DNA of 64,000 bases from Euglena gracilis (GCA_039621445.1 CP154954.1:46231847-46295846), one strand, 5' to 3'. Positions 34,331-45,797 are shown, counted from the stretch's first letter. Numbers and translations: made by a program. The notes: generated by a model from the letters alone, not told the origin.

Positions 34331-34826
34331 CTCAGGCGGCCGAATTCGCACTTAAGCTTTTTTCCTTTTGATGCGCGCAATTGCGCAAATTTACGATTTT
34401 TTGTAACCCCTGGGACCCTGTACCCTGACACCCAGAACACGATATATGAGCTATGACACCCCTCCACTGGAGGGGGTTAGCTCCCAGTGGTCTGGTGTGC
34501 ATGCTGTTTACCAGGTGACGTTAATAGGGCTGGGGGTGAGACTGGTGCTGTTGTACATCAAACGGGAGAGAGGCACACACCCCTTGTGACGACACTTGGA
34601 AACGGTGCTGATGTCGGTGCCTGAACTGGCTGTGACACTGCTGCCACCGGTGAGAACACACGGGGCCTCATTAGATCACACCACCACAGACACACAGACT
34701 ACGTGAGGCAGACGTCGGGCAATTGATGTGTGTTTGTGCGCGCAATTGCGCAAATAAAAACAATTGTGTTTGATGCGCGCAATTGCGCAAATAAAACGTC
34801 CACCGATGATGATAAAATGACGTGTT

Positions 34827-34924
34827 GGTGGGCGCCAGTGCGCGCACCAACAAATTTGTTTATGTGCGCATTTGCGCAAATGCGCACATAAAAAAATTTG
34901 TTGGTGCGTGCACCTGGCGCCCAC
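34827..34924. repeat. 98-bp hairpin inside TE2
   Basis: Nearly perfect inverted arms starting GGTGGGCGCCAGTGCGCG, with a centre (GTGCGCATTTGCGCAAATGC) that is itself palindromic. Confidence 0.9.
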
Positions 34925-36286
34925 CAAACACGTACGTTTTCCTTCCGTGTTAAAAGACACCAATAAGGACCATGAACTAGAAGGTTTAAAAACGTGATGG
35001 ACGTGTTGGTGCGCGCAATTGCGCAAATAAAGACACTTTTGTTGATGCGCGCATTTGCGCAAATGCGCGCATCAACACGTTAATCAACCGCTTCAAAATG
35101 ATGGGTTTGTAGGGCCCTTAGAGCACATAAACAAAGTTTGTTTATTTGCGCAAATGCGCGCATCAAACACATCAGTTGTGAGATACCATCTCCTGCTCCG
35201 TGACGGCTGGTGAACGCAATTCCTCAAGCCAAACAATGATTTGCACCACGATTACGTGGTGACGAAATTTGTGGTGAGAGGTGGTGTGGAGTGTTCACTG
35301 GAACACGGCATGTGACTGGCCAAGATTTGCCTGCCTTGCGTGTGTACATTTGTACTGCTGTTCCCCGGCCCGAACGGCCTGTTGTTTTGGCGTCATGCGT
35401 TTGGCAGTTAAATGTAATGAATTGATGACGTGCAAACGACCTGTGACTGTTGAACACCTTTTGTGCAACAGGACTGCGTTACAAGAAGTCAAAATTTGGC
35501 ACCTGAAACACCCGGGACGTGTCGGGCCGTAGTCCGTTTTATGGTTTTCTTTGCCATTTTTCCCTTGAAAAATGTAAAAAAACACTGGTTTTTGTGCACA
35601 ATTTGGGGGGGGGGAAGTGGGTCCCACCGCTTTGATACGACCAATCCAGTGGTGGTGGTTCACCACTTCCTTGTACCCAAAGTAACGGGTGTTTGAGGGC
35701 CACCTCTCTCCAGCTGTTGGTTGCCATGCACTGGCACCACGTCGTCCCACGTCGGGAGGTCGATGCTGGCCTGCTGGGTGCTGAAGCATCAGCAGCTGAT
35801 GGGGCTGCAGCAGCGGAGCCGAGGCCGCAGGCCAGCGGCAGGGCCCTTGGGAACCAAAAATTGGTGCAGGTGGGCGTGCACCGTTACTGGGTGGCTGTGC
35901 ACCCACCATCAAAAGATGCTATGTCTCTATCTTTTGCCGGGCCTGTCGATGGTCCAAAAACGGCACCGTAACACCATATGCCGGAGGGGACGGTGTAGTC
36001 ATTTGGGTTGAACCCACTCAGAAGCCACTAGGGGTGGCTGTAGGAGCGCCAAATGAAGTTACTTATTGCTCCTCCATTGGTGGTTTATTTGCGCATTTGC
36101 GCGCATCACGTTGTTTTATGGACGCAAGTGCGCAAATAAAACAGATGTAAACTGAACAATTTACATCTGTTTTATTTGCACATTTGCGCCCACAAACAAC
36201 GTGATGCAAATGCGCAAGTAAACCACTTCCGCTGTCGGCGTTTGACGGCTGTGTTTCTGTCACACCGTTCTTCTTTGCGATCATTT

Positions 36287-36382
36287 GCGCAAATGCGCGC
36301 ATCAAACACAAAACATTTTTATGTGTGCATTTGCGCAAATGCGCGCATAAAAATGTTTTGTGTTTGATGCGCGCATTTGCGC
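36287..36382. repeat. 96-bp perfect hairpin inside TE2
   Basis: Two 37-bp arms (36287-36323 and 36346-36382) are exact inverted copies beginning GCGCAAATGCGCGCATCAAA; the 22-bp centre is also a palindrome. A second hairpin of about 60 bp lies at 36126-36187. Confidence 0.92.
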
Positions 36383-37273
36383 CCATAAGCTTGCGCCGTT
36401 GACAAACAGTGTGGCAAACCCACCAACTGGATGGCCCGTCAGTCCGTGCCGTCACGGCCTCTTTGTCACACCGTTTATCAGCAGCGTCAGTTCGTGGGTA
36501 CCAAAGCCCAATCCTTGAAGGACATGTTCGTGTTTGATGCGCGCAATTGCGCACATCAACATAAACATGTTGGTGCGCGCATTTGCGCGCATCAAACGCA
36601 TTTTTGCCCTTCCAGTGTTGGGTTTCTTCTGCAGGGTTCTTTGCCACACCAGTGGTTCTGCGCATCCCGGGTATAAGCCGGGTGGGAGAGACCCGTCCCC
36701 TCCATTCCCTTCATTCCCTGCGGACCCCGTTTCTTCACCCTCTGCGCATCCCTTCCCAAACACACCGCACTCACCTTCCTGCCCCTGCGTCCTTCCCGCC
36801 GGCTTGGTCACACCACACCCACACCCCCCGGACCTTCCTCCGCTTTAACAAACAGCCCAAACACACCACACCAAGGCGCCGCAAGCAACGCAGTTCGGCA
36901 AACACCCAGGACGCACACAGCCGGCAGCTCGGGCACACTCGGGGACACAGTCGAAAGAAGCAACAGGGGCAGTAAAGGTCCCGTTCCTAAGGTGCTTTTT
37001 TGCGTTTTTTTCAGGGTGGGCCGGCAGGGTCCCGTAGGTTTGGACCCACAAAGTCCTTCCCGACACCCTCAAAAATCACTGTTTTTCGCCAAAGTCCCGG
37101 GGGTCTCACAGCCAAAATCAGAATTTCGCTGGTTTTTTGCACTCTCTTGTTGCCGTGTTTACAAACCCCCCAGACCTTCACGGCCAAAACAGAGCACAAT
37201 CAAAAAAATCGTAAATTTGTGCAAATGCGCGCATCAAACGAAAAGAGCTTAAGTGCGAATTAGGCCGCCTAAG

Positions 37274-37454
37274 CGGTTGCCGTCCCAGCACACAGGAAAG
37301 CCGGCCCCCTGGGCCGCAGCAGAGGGGAGTGGCCCCTGAGGCACTGGGTCCGGCGAGCCCCCCGCTGGGCGTCCAGTGGCGGGCTGCTCATCACAGGGGG
37401 CAGCGTGGCCGCCAAGTCCCCGAAGCTGGACAGCGGCGAGGCCATACGTTCACT
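37274..37454 (-). CDS. Possible exon at 5' side of copy B, cut by TE2
   Basis: The protein is SERMASPLSSFGDLAATLPP then SSPPLDAQRGARRTQCLRGH and PAFLCAGTAT. The stop that ends the frame belongs to TE2; across the insertion the frame would continue for about 24 codons at 34330 and below (VLMDRRVWAKTTSH). It contains an ATG and could be an early exon. No paralogue inside the window, since the equivalent part of copy A would lie beyond 64000. Confidence 0.4.
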
Positions 37455-38141
37455 TGATGACCCCCCTGGGTCTTTTACCCAGGCCCACAATCCCCCCAGG
37501 GGGGAGGAGGTGTCCACCCACCCGAAACTTCCGAAATCGGCCAAAAGCCCTCGAAATGGTTTTCCAGTCCGGCCAAAGGCCCAGGGTGCACCCCCCAGAG
37601 GGACTGGCAGGGGGCAGCCCCGAACATGCGCAGATAACCTCAAAGGGGAGGTGGATTTTTTGATCAAACAGTGTTTCTCAACATCAGTTGGCAGGATGGT
37701 ACAAAAGCATTATATCTTGATGCTCAACCCCCCAGGGAGACCAATTTCAGACAGTGGCCAGGTCTTGTTCAGGTGTCAGTGGGGTTTTATGAGGTGAATT
37801 GAATATGTGGGCATATACGGAAAATGACCCTCTGACCGAGTGGAATAATTTTGTACATGTTGGGATGGTACTTCACCATAGGAGGAGGACCATCCGAGTG
37901 GGTGGGTTGTCAGGAGTAGGTCTGTGGCGCCCAACCCATTGGGCCCATTGGACCCGGGTCCTTTGTTTGGGGGGGATGCTCCTCAGGCATCTTCGATCAT
38001 GAGTCGCCTTTCTTCAGAGGAAACAGAGGAGGGCACATCGGGCATTGCCCAGCCATTGGCATTGGGGTTGGGAGGCCTATTTCAAACCGGCGGGACTCAG
38101 GGCGGCGGCGCAGGCAAGCTGCCCGGCGGAGGCCGCCTTGC

Positions 38142-38223
38142 CCGGGCCGTCGCTGAGGCTCCACAAGGGGGCGTCCCCAGAGGCGGCGTGGCGGCCCAAA
38201 CTGCCACCCCCCTCCCCCGCCAT
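38142..38223 (-). CDS. Candidate first exon, MAGEGGGSLGRHAASGDAPL
   Basis: ATG at 38221-38223 in the good context ATCGCCATGGCG, followed by MAGEGGGSLGRHAASGDAPL WSLSDGP and then GG|GCAAGG, a GC-type donor. Composition matches neighbouring exons. The + strand is open here as well, so the call is tentative. If right, the copy B gene starts here. Confidence 0.3.
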
Positions 38224-40089
38224 GGCGATGTGATAGGGGGGCTGGGCTAATCCTTTGGGGCAATTCCCCGTTTGTCCGGTTTCACATGCGCGTGTAATGT
38301 GAAAGCATTGCTTTTCCTACCCTCAATTCCAAAAAGGAGGAGGCTTGCCAAATGTCACATTGCTCGTTTTGACCATTCCCTGGACTTGGACAACTGAATT
38401 CTGGGCAAAGGTTTTTTTTTAGGACTCGGTTAGGATCCACCCCCCCGGGTCACAAAACTTAAAAAAAACTGTTTCTGGAGTGCAAAGAGGAGGACCCACA
38501 GGTTGGCCCCCCCTCAGCCTCTGCCGCAGCCAGCCAGGAGGCATTGCCACCGGCCCCATCCGAATCCCACGGCAGCGGAGCGTCCCATGAGCGACGCCGA
38601 GATGGCCTCTCTGCACGCCAACAGCCACCTTCTCGCGACTCCAGCCAAAGACCTTAATCTGGCTACGTAGTGCGCTACCCCCTTTTGTCGCCCCCACCAT
38701 CCCCTTGTGGAATTCTTGTGTTGAACCGGACCGGTGGGCGGGTGGTGTCGGATGGGGAAAAAAACGGGACTGGGGCTGGGCAGGGGGGAGCGTTCAATGG
38801 GAATGGGGATGCCTTGCGTACCCTCCCCCCCCCTATGCCCAACGACCGGTAACCTCTGTCCTCTGACCGGGGGGGGGGGGTCGTTGGACATAGGGTAGTG
38901 ACCAAAAAGGTGTCCTCTGACCGGGGGGGGGGGTGGTCATTGGACACGGGGTCGGGGAAAAAAGTTTGCCGAAACCCCCCAAACAGGTCAAAATTTTCTT
39001 TCCGGCGCTTCGCGCCTCCATTTCCAGCCCTGTCAACAAATATTTCCTCAAATAGCATCCAAAACATACCTTCACGCCGCAGGATTTCACGAAAAAAAAG
39101 TCAACAATCCCAGTCGACAATCCCTGCATTCCATCAACCATCTTCACTCCATCATACAACCTAGCAAACACCCGAAAATGTCATGGTGGAATGTTGGGAG
39201 TGTGGTGAAGCCCCTTAAACAACCGTAAGCACTATCTCCCTGGTGGAGCGCTCGTAATGCACAAAACTCCCCAGAGGGAACATTTTAATGGATGATGGGC
39301 TGCGGGGTTGAGGACAAGGGTGGAAGAAAAGCCTTTGGCTGGCACACCTCCGGTTTTCACACACCTGCAAAAAAAACATCAAACCTCCGAAAAGGTGTCC
39401 TCTGACCGGAGGGGGTGGTCGTTGGACATAGGGGGGTCGTTGGACATGGGGGGGGTACATGAGAAGGAAATCTCTTTACTTTTTGCAGACCCCCCGGGGG
39501 GGGTGCTAGCACAGCCAGACCGTCCAACCCTGTTCCAGCCCAAATTTTTTTCGCCAAGCTGAAGAATTTCAATGAAGTGATCACAGCCATTTCAGGGACA
39601 GCACTAAGTCAAACCCGTTCCCAATTACCCCCTGTCCAACGACCGCTAAATATCGCCACTGACCGGGAGGTGGTCGCTATTCTGGCCAAATATCGCTACT
39701 GACCAGAGGGGGGAGGGGGTTGTTAGACAAGACCGGGGTCGAAAAAAATTTTCTCCCGCTTCGCCACAAGGTGAATAAAAAAGTTTCCTTTGCCTGACAT
39801 GGCCACAACCCTCAGATTCATGATGAAAAAAGGGAGAAACATGCAATCAACAGGCAAAAACTTAGTGACGATAGAGAACTTGTTGACCAGGTACAAAATC
39901 CGCCATGAAAGTTGTAAGGAAAGGCAGAAGCCATTATGCGAACGTCTGGAAAAAAAGATCACCTGGAAAAAGATCGCTACTGACCGGGGGGGGCTGTTGG
40001 ACAAGGCCGGTAGTTGGACGAGGTGGGGGGAGGGAAGACCTGTCTGTCCGCCCCCCATTCAGGTTCCGTGTCCGTTCCTTTGCGCCGAG
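38224..40089. other. Intergenic or intronic repeats, CTGACCGGGG family
   Basis: Repeated blocks TGTCCTCTGACCGGGGGG followed by TCGTTGGACAT occur at about 38860, 38910, 39390 and, altered, at 39660, 39700 and 39985. A CCGGCGCTTCGCGCC hairpin is at 39002. Similar words occur near 9250, 13000 and 48090. Likely remains of one element family. No exon. Confidence 0.45.
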
Positions 40090-40310
40090 GGTCGCGGAGC
40101 CCTCGCGCCGCGGGCTCCGCCGGAGGCAGCAGCGCCGCCGTCGCGAAGCGCTGCGGGCCGGCGAACGGCAGCGGCCGCACGTCCGGCGAGGCCGGGCGCC
40201 GGGCTGGGCCGCCGGGGCGGTGGGCGGGGCCCGGGGCGGGCCCAGGCCGATGCCGGGCCGGGCGGGGGTCGGCCCACCCCGGGGTGGGGCCGGCCCAGCC
40301 GTTGGGGCCA
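40090..40310 (-). CDS. Possible exon, Ala/Pro-rich
   Basis: GC-rich block open in more than one frame. The most protein-like reading has ASPDVRPLPFAGPQRFATAA then LPPAEPAARGLRDPRRKG. No paralogue and unclear splice edges; it may be a CpG-rich promoter-like region instead. Confidence 0.3.
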
Positions 40311-40717
40311 GCCCCGAGTGGTGTTGCCTCCAAACTGGACTGCTTGGCGTCAGTACAGGGACAGTGGGGATGAAGGCAGCGGTGTGCTTGGTGCTCTTTG
40401 GCGCACACAGGCACTCACAAAACCCGCCCGAGACAACAAAAAGGGTCTGTTTTGCACCGGCCTGGTCCTCAGGCTGCCGGGGAGGGGGGGCGGCGGCGGC
40501 AGCCACGTACCGCCGCTCCGCCGGTGGGGCAGAATTTCCCCGGGGCGGAGCCAGCGGCAGGCGGTGGGTTGGGGATGTCTCCACGGTCTGTAAACTCCCC
40601 CCCAAAAAAACGATCCATTTCTCAGAACGTCCAGGGGGGTCTTATTGGGGGGGGGGGTTATGCGCCGCAGTCAAGCGTCGGGCGTCCACCGGCACACACC
40701 CCCTGGGGATGGCCAAC

Positions 40718-40953
40718 CTTTATCCATCGCCTGGCCGGCACCGAGACGCGCCGGGGCAGCGGGACCAGCCCGCCCTTCTCGGCAGGTGGCGGCGGGGGCG
40801 GCGGAGAGGTGGCGGTGGCGGGCTGGGAGGGGTCTGCCGAGAAGGGGCGGTCGCGGGCGAGGCCGGGGAAGCGGGGCACCGGAGCGGAGCCGCCCGACGC
40901 CCGCCCGAAGACCGGCGCCGTGGGCGGACCCCCGGTGGCGACACAGCCCCACT
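40718..40953 (-). CDS. Exon, copy A: Pro/Ala-rich
   Basis: CTCAG acceptor and clean GT donor (AAAG|GTTGGC). The protein reads WGCVATGGPPTAPVFGRASG, then PRFPGLARDRPFSADPSQP, a proline run, and GLVPLPRRVSVPARRWIK. Probably disordered. It follows pair 16, as the 1197 exon does in copy B, but without clear similarity. Confidence 0.7.
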
Positions 40954-41528
40954 CTGAGCAGACATAATGGACGCCCCCCCCCCCGCAGCGGCAGCGACGG
41001 CTCATATGTGGGACGCCTCGTAAAAACACCCCCCCCCCGCAGAGAATCCCATGTGGCCACCCAGATCAAATTATAGTCAAGAGCAGTTCAGGCATCAACC
41101 ACCGTCGATGTTCGCTCACTGCAGGTGATGGAATTACTTCCCGTTGGTGCTAGTTTTGGTGACTCTCCACCCGAAAACTCTTCACACAGCAAACGCGGTG
41201 TGGACAATGACGGCAATTCAACTTTGCAGATTTGTACCTCCGAGCGACCCTAACATCTGAAAAAACGTTCTTGTCAGGAATTTGTGATTGCAGTCCTTAA
41301 AATAACGTTTGCATCTTTCTTCATTTCTGGAAAAAATTCTGATAATAGTTCTTGATGGGGATGTCGAAGTTTTTTACCATTTGAGGTCAGCAGGAACAGA
41401 GATACGAGACGAAATCAATAAGACAGGCGACAGACAAGCGACCAAATAGAGTACAGTTTTCTACCAAGAGAAATTTTTAGGGAGGGGTTCTCCCACGGGG
41501 TTTGCATGTTTGTTTGTAGGATGTTGGA

Positions 41529-41556
41529 TGCACACACACACACACACGCACGCACG

Positions 41557-41622
<66 letters not shown>
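41529..41622. repeat. (CA)n microsatellite
   Basis: CA array just downstream (minus strand) of the pair 16 exon of copy A. Copy B has a CA array in the same intron. Confidence 0.95.
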
Positions 41623-41624
<2 letters not shown>

Positions 41625-41694
41625 GCAACATGAGACAGAAGGGCAGGCACCGTGTATCCAAAAATGGCCCAGGCCGTTCTGCAGCAGATGGCAC

Positions 41695-41926
41695 TTTGCT
41701 CGAAACCCCGTTGCTGCTCCGGCTCCTGCGCCTTCCGCTGCCACGGGTCCTCCGCTGTCGCCTCCGCCCGCGCCGCCGTCGGCGGCCCCACCTCCTCCTC
41801 CTCCTCCGCCTCCTCCGCCTCCTCCTCCTCCCCGGCGTCCCGCCGGCCCAGCTGCTGGAGCTCCCGGAACTGCGCCTCCGCCTTCTCCAGCAGCCGGCGC
41901 CGGCGCACCTTGCCCCCGGGAGGGCC
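41695..41926 (-). CDS. Exon pair 16, copy A: basic then polyglutamate helix
   Basis: GCGCAG acceptor and GT donor. The protein starts GPPGGKVRRRRLLEKAEAQF, then RELQQLGRRDAG, a long Glu/Ala run, and EDPWQRKAQEPEQQRGFEQS. It aligns with 1755 at GK.R.RRL..(R/K)AE. A coiled-coil or charged helix is likely. Confidence 0.8.
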
Positions 41927-43166
41927 CTGCGCTGCCGCCCGCCACCCGGCTGGCCCCACCCGCAACCCGTCCCCCAAGAATGGAACAAAGGGCAGGGGTT
42001 TTTTCGGGCTGGGGGGGGGGGGGCGGCACCCACCGCCCTGGTCCAGATTCGAAACGTGATCCCTGTTCTTTTCCCGCAGATCCATTGGTTGGCCGCTCTA
42101 ATGGCAGGAGGGGAATGAGGTTTCAGCCAAACAGCCAACCGGCCAAAGATCAAATGCATGAACGCAGATGTCGGGTATTCAAAAAATACAGCGATGGAGA
42201 AGAAAGAAGATGGCGACCCCAACCACAACCCAATCCCGAATTCGACACCGGCGGAGTTGGTTTGCCGCCGCCTGAAGGACGGCGAAGACGGTGACTTTGA
42301 CTGAAACCACTAAGAAGAGGTCGAAAATTTGGTTTTCTAAATGAACGGCATCCGCTGCGCAGGCAAGCCAAGCAGTGGCCTCGGTATCATCCTCAAAGCT
42401 CGGGGGCGGCCGCAGCCGGTAGGGCTTTGGGATGCAGGCAGGGCACAGGCTGCCACCCTCCCCGCACCTCGCTGGTCAACGGGTACAAACCTGTCCCACT
42501 TTCCAAAACGAGAAATCAGACAGCACATGCCGCACAACCTCAGGGGGAAGTGACACCTTCCCCACCGGGGGGGGGGAGATGGCAGGATGCCATTGTGCAG
42601 CAGAATGCCACGGGATGGAGTTTAAGACAAAGGGTGGCAGGCAGGAGTTTTCTTAAGGATCCTCAGAGGGTCCAGCCATCTGGCTGGAATAAAGGTGCTG
42701 GGGGGGGTTCCAGCCAGATGCCATGCTTGATCGGGCTGGCACGCGAAAAAAAAGTCCCAATAAAAAATCAAATGCAGCTGGGTAATTTCAAACAACATTT
42801 TGAGGTGAAGTCAAAAATGCCATTTTGACGACCCTTTTTTTATATTCTTTTTGGTCCAGCCCAGCTTCACCCAAATGCATTTCGGTGGCCCCTTGGACAT
42901 AACTATTTCCACAATCCGGCTGGAAAACTGCTTGCTGAAAATAAAGTGCTGGCTGGCTGGCTGGACACCGTCAGGGGTCCCCTCCGGCTCGAGAAATCCC
43001 CCGTGGCTGGGCCGCGCCAACAACAATGGTGGGGAGTGGGGCTAAGAAGTGAATCACATATGAACCCCTGCCTTGCAGGCCCGATGGGCACTGGGAAGGG
43101 AGGTCGGGGTGAGGGTCCTCCTCAACGCTCTCCAGAGACCTTGCCGGTGGTCTCTCACAGCCTGGC
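41927..43166. other. Intron between pairs 15 and 16, copy A
   Basis: 42000-42030 and 42550-42580 carry G tracts. 42660-42720 is an inverted pair (CCAGCCATCTGGCTGGA and TTCCAGCCAGATG). 42840-43010 has no recognised feature. No exon. Confidence 0.35.
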
Positions 43167-43372
43167 CCTGGGGGTGGGCGAAGCCATGCCGGTGCCACCA
43201 CGTGAAGGGCACGTCGGACTTCCGGGTGTGGTTGTCGATCTCCCACAGCGGGGGGCGCGGGGGCGGCTGCACGGCGTGCGGGGGCAACCCCGGGATGGGG
43301 TTCGTCGGGAGCAGCACCCAGTGCCCGCAGCGCTGCGCAAAGGTTGGCGAACCCTGGCCCCCCAACACCGAG
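43167..43372 (-). CDS. Exon pair 15, copy A: RCGHWVLLPT motif
   Basis: CAG acceptor; the donor looks like GC (GCCAGG), as in copy B. The protein has SVLGGQGSPTFAQ, RCGHWVLLPTNPIPGLPPHA, PPPRPPLWEIDNHTRKSD and FTWWHRHGFAH. Cys, Trp, His and Pro positions match 6997-7196 throughout. Unrecognised small domain. Confidence 0.88.
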
Positions 43373-43435
43373 CTGCGAAGCTGAGACCTCAGGGGGATCA
43401 AAAATTAGAAACTACGAAGGAACACACAGATCATA

Positions 43436-43519
43436 CACACACAAACATACCCACACACACACACACATACCCACACACACACACACACACACCCACACAC
43501 ACACGCGCGCGCGTGTGTG
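43436..43519. repeat. (CA)n microsatellite
   Basis: CA runs with CCCA interruptions, then a GCGCGCGTGTGTG inverted end. Confidence 0.9.
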
Positions 43520-43923
43520 TGGACGTTCCAACGTTCACCACCTGCAAAGAAAAAGGAAGCGATGTGGGCAGCACTGGCCCCGTGGGAGGAGCCCTCAAGT
43601 CCTTGACAGTCCGCAGCAGAGACTGGCTGCCTACCTCTTTCCCCCACCACCACCATCCCCCACCGCAAAAACTCCACATACACAGTCACTTATAATGGCC
43701 AGTTGTTGCTGGAAGTCGTCTGCGCAAGTCACGCACATCTTTGGGCACACTCGCACCCAAGGCGGGCGGTCATCATCAACATCGACATCGTCCCAGGCAC
43801 ACACACGTGTGGACAGCGTGGCGGTCATTTTGGTTTCCATTGAACTCCGTCGAGGCAACGGCCTCAGCATCATCAACACACCCACCGCCCCCTTCGCCGT
43901 GCGTCCAGCCAGCCTCGGGCCAC

Positions 43924-44065
43924 GACCTCCGGGATGGCGCGGATGAAGTGCGAGAGGCGGGTGTACCCGAGCTGGACGAGGAGCTTCGCGATGGCCGGGT
44001 TGCTGAACCCCGGCAGCCGCAGCAGCATGGTGACCTTCAGCCCGCCCTGGTTCATCTGGAGGTAC
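43924..44065 (-). CDS. Exon pair 14, copy A: LOTUS-like domain 3
   Basis: CCGCAG acceptor after a C-rich tract; GT donor right after ATCCCGGAGGTC. The protein is YLQMNQGGLKVTMLLRLPGF then SNPAIAKLLVQLGYTRLSHF and IRAIPEV. The order GG(L), helix, (I)..L...LGY..L..FI..IPEV closely fits a single-exon LOTUS/OST-HTH winged helix (family of Oskar, TDRD5/7 and MARF1, which bind RNA or Vasa). An ATG at 44173-44175 opens the same frame upstream and could start a separate gene. Match judged by eye. Confidence 0.85.
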
Positions 44066-44366
44066 CTGCGGCCCGGGGGCGGGGGAGGGACCCACCGGCG
44101 TGGGGCTGCGACCGACAGGCCGTGGCAGCCACGCAAATACTCCGGTTGAACTGGTGGGTGGTGGCGGCCAGACATTCAGAGCCAGTGGGCTTCCAGAGAG
44201 ATCTTTGCAACTAAATAATACCCCCCAATGCCCCCCGGATTACACAAAATTGGAGAAATGACATTTTCCCTCTCGGGTGCTCTGAGGTCAAACAACGTCT
44301 CTTGTAGAAACAAAACCTGGCAGTTTTTCTCGAAAACCATTTTTTTTTGCAAGAGAACCCAGCCAC

Positions 44367-44840
44367 CTTCAACAAAAAAGAACAAGTAGAGTATTTTCAT
44401 AGAGAACCAATGTTCGGCACAGAAATCCAAAAAAAAGCCCCCCCCCCAAATAATTGCCCCCCATGAATTATCCCTCCCCGATTTTGGGGGGTTTGCAACA
44501 TGTATGCACATTGAAAGGTTACTTGGACCTACAGGATACAAATCTGTCCAGGAGGAAAAATGTTAAATCCTTCCTGAAATATATGTTGCATTTTGTAAAT
44601 CCTGGTGCAAAAATTGAGCAAATGGCATCCCACCTTCAACAAAAAAGAAGAACAAGTAGAGTATTTTCATAACAAAAAACAAAGTCGAGTATTTAGAGTA
44701 AGAGAACGCAATGTTCGGCACAGAAAATCCAAAAAAAAGCCCCCCTCCCCCCCCCCCCGAATGCCCCCCCCCCAATGAATTATGCACATTGAAAGGCACT
44801 AACAACATGTTACTGCACATTGAAAAGTCACTTGGACCAT
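44367..44840. repeat. Direct duplication with C tracts
   Basis: 44367-44540 and 44630-44840 share CACCTTCAACAAAAAAGAAC, AGTAGAGTATTTTCAT, TGTTCGGCACAGAAA, a C tract, CAATGAATTAT and GCACATTGAAAGG in the same order. No coding sequence. Confidence 0.8.
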
Positions 44841-44920
44841 ACATAATGCAATGCATACAAAGGATCATGTTACAATCCGGAAAGAAATGTTGAGTCGGCA
44901 CACCCACTAGATCGGAGGCA

Positions 44921-45244
44921 TATATATATATATATACATGCATATATATATATATATATATATATACTATATATATAGACATATATATATATATATATAT
45001 TATATATACTTACATATATATCCATATACCATACATATATATACATACATCCTATATACATACATATATATAGCATCCTACATAGACATACATACATACA
45101 TACATACCTACATACATACATACATACATACATACATACATACATACATACATACATACATACATACATACATACATACATACATACATACATACATACA
45201 TACATACATACATACATACATACATACATACATACATACATACA

Positions 45245-45272
<28 letters not shown>
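44921..45272. repeat. (TA)n then (TACA)n microsatellite
   Basis: 44921-45073 is mostly TA with interruptions. 45074-45272 is about 50 uninterrupted TACA units, the longest simple tetramer array in the window. Confidence 0.97.
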
Positions 45273-45275
<3 letters not shown>

Positions 45276-45797
45276 CTCTACAATGACGATGCCCAATTCA
45301 ACATTGAAAAGAAATACATGATGAAAATGAGCAAAATGCTGACATGAAAAACATAGGACATTGTCAAAGACAGGAACCTGTCAGAATAAAATTTCTTTCT
45401 TTCCTCATAAAAACATACTTTCGAGTGAAGTGAAACAGGGTCAGAAGAGCGACAAAAACATATGGGCTGATACACATTACTGCTAAACCCAAAAGCTTTC
45501 ACACACATCGTGCCAACAATTGGCATGAACTCACCAAAATTGCCAAAAGAAATGCACCAAATGGCCAAAACTTTAGTGCAATGTTTTGCCATAATATGCA
45601 AATGTTTCAGCCACATTTTTTTATAACCGTGAACAGGTGCAGTTGGTCATCAGGGATTAGTGCTCATCCGTTGTTGTTGGGGGGGGGGGGGGGGCGGCCC
45701 TAATACGCAGTTCCTTGCAATTGTCATAGTTGCAAAAAAGCCTGTGCTGACCTCAGAAATGCCAAAGAAAAGGAAATGTCACAGAAAATGACAAAGA

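Larger units (their letters stand above)
34331..37273. mobile_element. DNA transposon TE2 made of nested palindromes, 5-bp TSD
   Basis: Inverted ends: CTCAGGCGGCCGAATTCGCA (left) and, inverted, CTTAGGCGGCCTAATTCGCA (right), similar for about 75 bp. CGGTT flanks both sides (34326-34330, 37274-37278), a 5-bp duplication. About 16 GATGCGCGCAATTGCGCAAA-type palindromes lie inside, some grown into hairpins (34827-34924, 36287-36382). The + strand at about 35395-35490 has TCKRPVTVEHLLCNRTALQE, like the zinc-binding tail of a non-LTR reverse transcriptase. The minus strand at 35704-35780 has a spliceable frame (ASIDLPTWDDVVPVHG). No transposase recognised. Ends resemble TE1. Confidence 0.75.

Noticed and set aside
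37924-38250. Plus-strand frame with SRLSSEETEEGTSG and Gly-rich tail
   Set aside because: No paralogue and no splice or start support; the minus strand has a better start context. GC-rich blocks are open on both strands by composition.
43690-43815. Minus-strand frame WDDVDVDDDRPPW
   Set aside because: Attractive acidic stretch but no acceptor, no paralogue at the collinear place in copy B, and CA-like repeats alongside.
45074-45272. Possible telomeric repeat
   Set aside because: TACA is not a known telomere unit and the array is internal, flanked by unique sequence.
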